DNA of 64,000 nucleotides, from positions 61,068 to 125,067 of the forward strand of contig JAKSZT010039123.1 in assembly GCA_026826555.1 (NCBI GenBank), in the 5' to 3' direction. The notes beneath the pieces are model-generated. The model did not search any database. It saw nothing but the letters and a program-made list of their open reading frames with translations, and had not been told where the DNA came from. Numbering within the stretch: the stretch's first letter is position 1; each line of letters starts with the position of its first letter. The DNA comes from Tolypeutes matacus. Its lineage: Eukaryota; Chordata; Mammalia; Cingulata; Chlamyphoridae. The translations under genes were made by a program, and so were the position numbers. Positions 60,611 to 64,000 of this stretch are shown here, piece after piece.

Positions 60611-60787
60611 TTTTTTAAGATTTTATTTATTTATTCATTTATACCCCCCTTGCTGCCTGTGCTCGTTGGGTCAGCCAACCGCGCCGTGTGGGCGGGCCTG
60701 CCTTCACCAGGAGGCCCCGGGAACCGAACCCGGGGCCTCCCATATGGTAAACGGGAGCCCCACTGATTGAGCCACAGCCGCTTCCCA
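60611..60787 (-). mobile_element. Young SINE at the site used by the L1 in copy A
   Basis: Head ends GCCACAGCCGCTTCCCA; flanked by TGTAGTTGTTTTT at 60598-60610 and 60788-60800. The base after the duplication (AATATAATC) is the same as after the L1 insert in copy A (29246). Confidence 0.93.
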
Positions 60788-61306
60788 TGTAGTTGTTTTT
60801 AATATAATCTAGATACGAATTCTTTATTGTTTAAGCGTATTGCAAGCATCTTCCCTAAATCTATGGCTTGCCTTTTCACTCTTTTATGGTGTTGTTTTAT
60901 TTCTTTTTGTTTTTTAAAATCAGAGCTCTGCCTCTCATATATGACAATTTTGTGCAAGTTACCAAAAGTCTCCCTCTCTGATGGATGACTTACCCAGAGG
61001 AATACGGGCTGAATTTCATCTTCCACTTGCTTTTATCAGATGACTTTGTGCTGGTCACTTACATAACCAAAGTAATGGCTCTAATTTTGATTACCAAGTA
61101 ATCTTTAATTTCTTTTTATGTGGTTAAATGTATCCTTTTTTTTTCCCTTTGTGGTTAGTGCTTTTAAGACTTTTCTTTACCAGATATATTGAGGATATAT
61201 TCCTTTATTATCTTATAAAAGCTTTATTATTTGGACTTTAGCATCTAGATGTACCCCCCCCCCTTTTTTTGGTATTTCCAATGAATATTTAACATATGTA
61301 ATTCTT

Positions 61307-61497
61307 TTTTTTTTTTTTTTTTTTTTAAAGATTTTATTTATTTATTCATTCATCCCCCCCTTGCTGCTTGTGCTCACTGGGTCAGCTAACCACGCCGTGC
61401 GGGTGGGCTTGCCTTCACCAGGAGGCCCCGGGAACCGAACCCGGGGCCTCCCATATGGTAAACGGGAGCCCTACTGATTGAGCCACAGCCGCTTCCC
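61307..61497 (-). mobile_element. Young SINE with 14-bp target duplication
   Basis: Poly-T of about 20 plus (TTTA)n, and a head nearly identical to 18693-18890. Flanks CATATGTAATTCTT at 61293-61306 and 61498-61511. The matching site in copy A (near 29705) is empty. Confidence 0.94.
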
Positions 61498-62140
61498 CAT
61501 ATGTAATTCTTATCCTATGTAACATCATACTACCACACAGCTTCTTCTTAGGTGTGATAATACTGAGTTCTCACCACAATTTCAGCAAGTTAGTGCATCA
61601 CATTCATACAAATTCTTTGTATTCCCATATACCCCCCATTCAAACTACCCAGTGTTAACGCCTTATACAAGCACAGTACAAGTATCAAAATCAGAAAATT
61701 AACATTGTCATAATATTGTTATGTAATTTACAAACCTTATCCAAATTCTGTAAAATGGCCCACCAATGTTATCTTTCTAATCCAAGATCCAATTTTGTAC
61801 TACCTGTTGCTTTTAGTTTTCATATCTCTGTAGTGTCCTTTAATTTGGGATATTTCCTCAGTTTTTCCCTGTCTTTCATGATCTTAACATTTTTGAAGAT
61901 TACAGGTCAGTAGTTTTGTAGATTTCCCCTCAGTTTTGATTTGTTTCATATCTCCTCTTGATTATGTTCAGGTAATGCATTTTTTCCCCCAGGAATACCA
62001 CAGAAGTGATACGTTACCTGTTTTAGTACATCATTTCAGGAAGCACATGGTGTTGTTATGTATACCATTATTGGTGGTGGTAACATTGATCACTTGGTTA
62101 GGAGACTGCCTCATTTCTCTTCTGTAAAGTTAATTTTCTT

Positions 62141-62550
62141 TCTTTTTCCTTTAAGACTTAAATAAGTGTGTTCTTCTGTATCTGCTTGTCTTTTCTTTAG
62201 GCGGCACCGGGACCTAAAGAAAAGACAATCTTGGGACCTTCTGGAGTGGAGAGAGGCTGCCCAATCTCTTGCGCCACCTCAGCTCCCTGGTCTGCTGCAT
62301 CTCTTATTGTCTTTCTTCTGTGTCTCTTTTTGTTGCGTTATCTTGCTGTGCCAGTGCTCCATGGGGCCAGCAATTCTGTGCGGGTCAGCACTCCTGCATG
62401 GGCCAGCACTCCTGCATGAGCCAGCTCTCCATGCGGGCCAGCACTCCTGTGTGGGCCAGCTTGCTTTTCACCAGGAGGTCCCGGGAATAGAACCCTGGCC
62501 CTCCTATATGGTAGACTGGAGCTCAATCGCTTGAGCCACATCTGGTTTCC
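62141..62550 (-). mobile_element. Long-form SINE with repeated GGGCCAGC modules
   Basis: Flanks TAATTTTCTT at 62131-62140 and 62551-62560. The middle holds four to five repeats of GGGCCAGCACTCCTGCAT-like units (62360-62465). The head ends GAGCCACATCTGGTTTCC. Copy A is empty near 30625. Confidence 0.88.
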
Positions 62551-63133
62551 TAATTTTCTTTTGAAGTTAATAAATACTTTGTAAGGAAGCATTTTGAGAG
62601 TATATACATATCTTGTTTTTCATCATAATTTTGCCCATTAATTTTAACATCTATTGAAGATTCTTGCCTGAAACATTTTTTACTGTGATGTTTGCCAGAT
62701 GGTGAATTTCTTTTTCTATTATGACTTCTACATGTATTAATTGGAATTCTATTTTAAGGTAGAACATTCCCTTTCCATCTGTCTGTCTATCTATCTATCC
62801 CAGTATGAAATTGTGGATTATTATTTTATTCTAAAAGTTATCATCCATTACATTCATTATTTATTTTTTTGCTCAAATTGTCCCTGATTTGGCTATTACG
62901 AACCTCTTTAAATTGGTTGCTCTATCTTTTTGACTAGTCCCCATCATTTTTGAGCACATCCTTATTTTTTTTGGTGCCACAAGATAATACAGTCTTATCA
63001 AAAAACCCATTCATTGGGGAGTGATATTTCTTGGAGTGGGTCCTATTCTTCTCTCAACATCTTCTCGTTCAAAATACTTTTTAATGAGTTTTCTGCAATA
63101 AACAGTCACTTTCCTCTTTAAAGAATAATGTTT

Positions 63134-64000
63134 CAGAGGGCCAAGATGGCGTTAGTGTAGGAGGGCCACATTGCAAGCTCCCAGAGCAAGGCGGATTGTG
63201 GACGGGGTCCTGCCTGGGGGTCTGTGCTGTACACATGTGGAGTGAGAAGCTTGGGACATCATTCTGTGCAGATCAACGGTGTGGATGGGACGGTAGAGAT
63301 TCGTGAGTTTTAAGCCTGCCGGTGGTGGTTGGCACAGACGGCTGAGCCCTGCAGTTAGGGAGGAAAAAAAAACAAAAAAAAAAAACAACGGCCACTTGGA
63401 GCTGTGAGTGGGGCGAGAAAGTTTTATTTTCTGGGGATCTGGCTGCCTGGCGCCCATTGGACCTTGTGTGAACAGAACAGCCGGAGCTAAGTGGCACCCA
63501 GTGAATGGGAGCGGGGATTCTGGTCAGGGGACGGAGCTGATTTGCCTAGCTGCCCAGGGATAAGACCCGGGCCGGCCCAGGGCCAGGAATAAGGGACACT
63601 CCCCAAAAGAGGGAGGGTTCTGTTGTAGGACAGGGAAGGGTATTTTTTATTTCTATTTTTCGACATCGATCTGGCTGCACCGCCCCATAGCTTTGGGGAG
63701 TAGATAAGCCGACCTGAAGCAGCATCAGGCTGAGAGCAGACGCGAATCTGCAGTCAAACTGATTTACATAGCAACCCGGTGACGCTGGGCTCCAGAAGGG
63801 GCGGGATCAGCCATTTTTAGCACTCTGCACTGACTAACATCAGAGCTACAGCTACCCTGGGGAGTCCAGGAAGTGGGATGTGCTTGATTAATTTCCACGA
63901 GCCCAGCTAGGGTCCCTTCCGTAAGGGGGTTGGTCTAGAGGAGGAATTATTTTGGGTCCTGTATTTCGCTAAAAAAAAAAAAAAAAAAAAAAAAAAAGTG
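63134..64000 (+). mobile_element. 5' end of a plus-strand L1, running off the window
   Basis: Begins GAGGGCCAAGATGGCG directly after copy B backbone (AGAATAATGTTTC), the form of an L1 5' UTR start. It is GC-rich with several CpGs and differs from the 5' UTRs of elements a, c and n. An A run of about 28 at 63972-63997 lies near the window end; it could be internal, or the tail of a short element. Confidence 0.6.

Larger units (their letters stand above)
56015..63133 (+). repeat. Direct duplication, copy B
   Basis: Colinear with 18396-31735 once inserts are removed. Copy B carries five SINE loci and a retrocopy, none shared with copy A, and lacks the L1/retrovirus insert of copy A. It is interrupted at 63134 by the 5' end of a further L1. 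Confidence 0.8.

Noticed and set aside
62338..62592. Frames rich in repeated AGVLAHAGVL-like units
   Set aside because: Translation of the GGGCCAGC SINE modules.
63152..63497. Two minus-strand frames of 74-101 codons
   Set aside because: Antisense to the GC-rich L1 5' UTR, with a phenylalanine run from an A-rich tract.

Overview
The window is mammalian nuclear DNA with no intact cellular gene. It is built almost entirely of retroelements, with two decayed class I olfactory receptor genes on the minus strand. The abundant short retroposons have a tRNA-like head (Pol III A/B boxes), a GC-rich middle and a TAAA-rich tail. From memory they resemble the DAS-type SINEs of xenarthrans (sloth, anteater, armadillo; a sloth-like animal is my best guess). 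Old MIR, L2, MER5A and L1M fossils are also present. A run of 100 N inside a TA microsatellite marks an assembly gap.

Layout. 0.4-1 kb: 3'-half olfactory receptor pseudogene. 1.8-7.5 kb: LTRs, MER5A, MIR, L2 and SINE fragments. 7.6-18.1 kb: a three-level nest, in which an old minus-strand L1 3' UTR holds an internally deleted ORF1-bearing L1, which in turn holds a full-length L1 with an 11-bp target duplication. 18.3-31.7 kb: copy A of a direct duplication, carrying a class II (betaretrovirus-like) endogenous retrovirus with three LTRs at 21.85-28.74 kb. 31.9-41 kb: old repeats, a HAL1-like half-L1, the gap and two L1 3' UTR blocks. 41.4-42.4 kb: second olfactory receptor pseudogene. 42.6-49.4 kb: low-repeat DNA plus a MaLR-like LTR. 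49.5-56.0 kb: minus-strand L1s, including a second copy of the internally deleted L1. 56.0-63.1 kb: copy B of the duplication, with its own SINEs and an mRNA-3'-end retrocopy. 63.1-64 kb: the 5' end of another L1.

How the parts relate. The non-LTR inserts (SINEs, the retrocopy and the truncated L1s) carry target duplications and A tails typical of the L1 endonuclease/reverse transcriptase. Two separate elements share the same internal ORF2 deletions while keeping a 5' UTR and ORF1, which suggests a non-autonomous L1 lineage. In the retrovirus, gag, pro and pol are joined by two recognisable -1 frameshift sites; integrase and most of env are missing, RNase H being fused to an env transmembrane remnant. 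No CRISPR array, operon, tRNA gene or rRNA gene is present. All identities and counts given are by eye.
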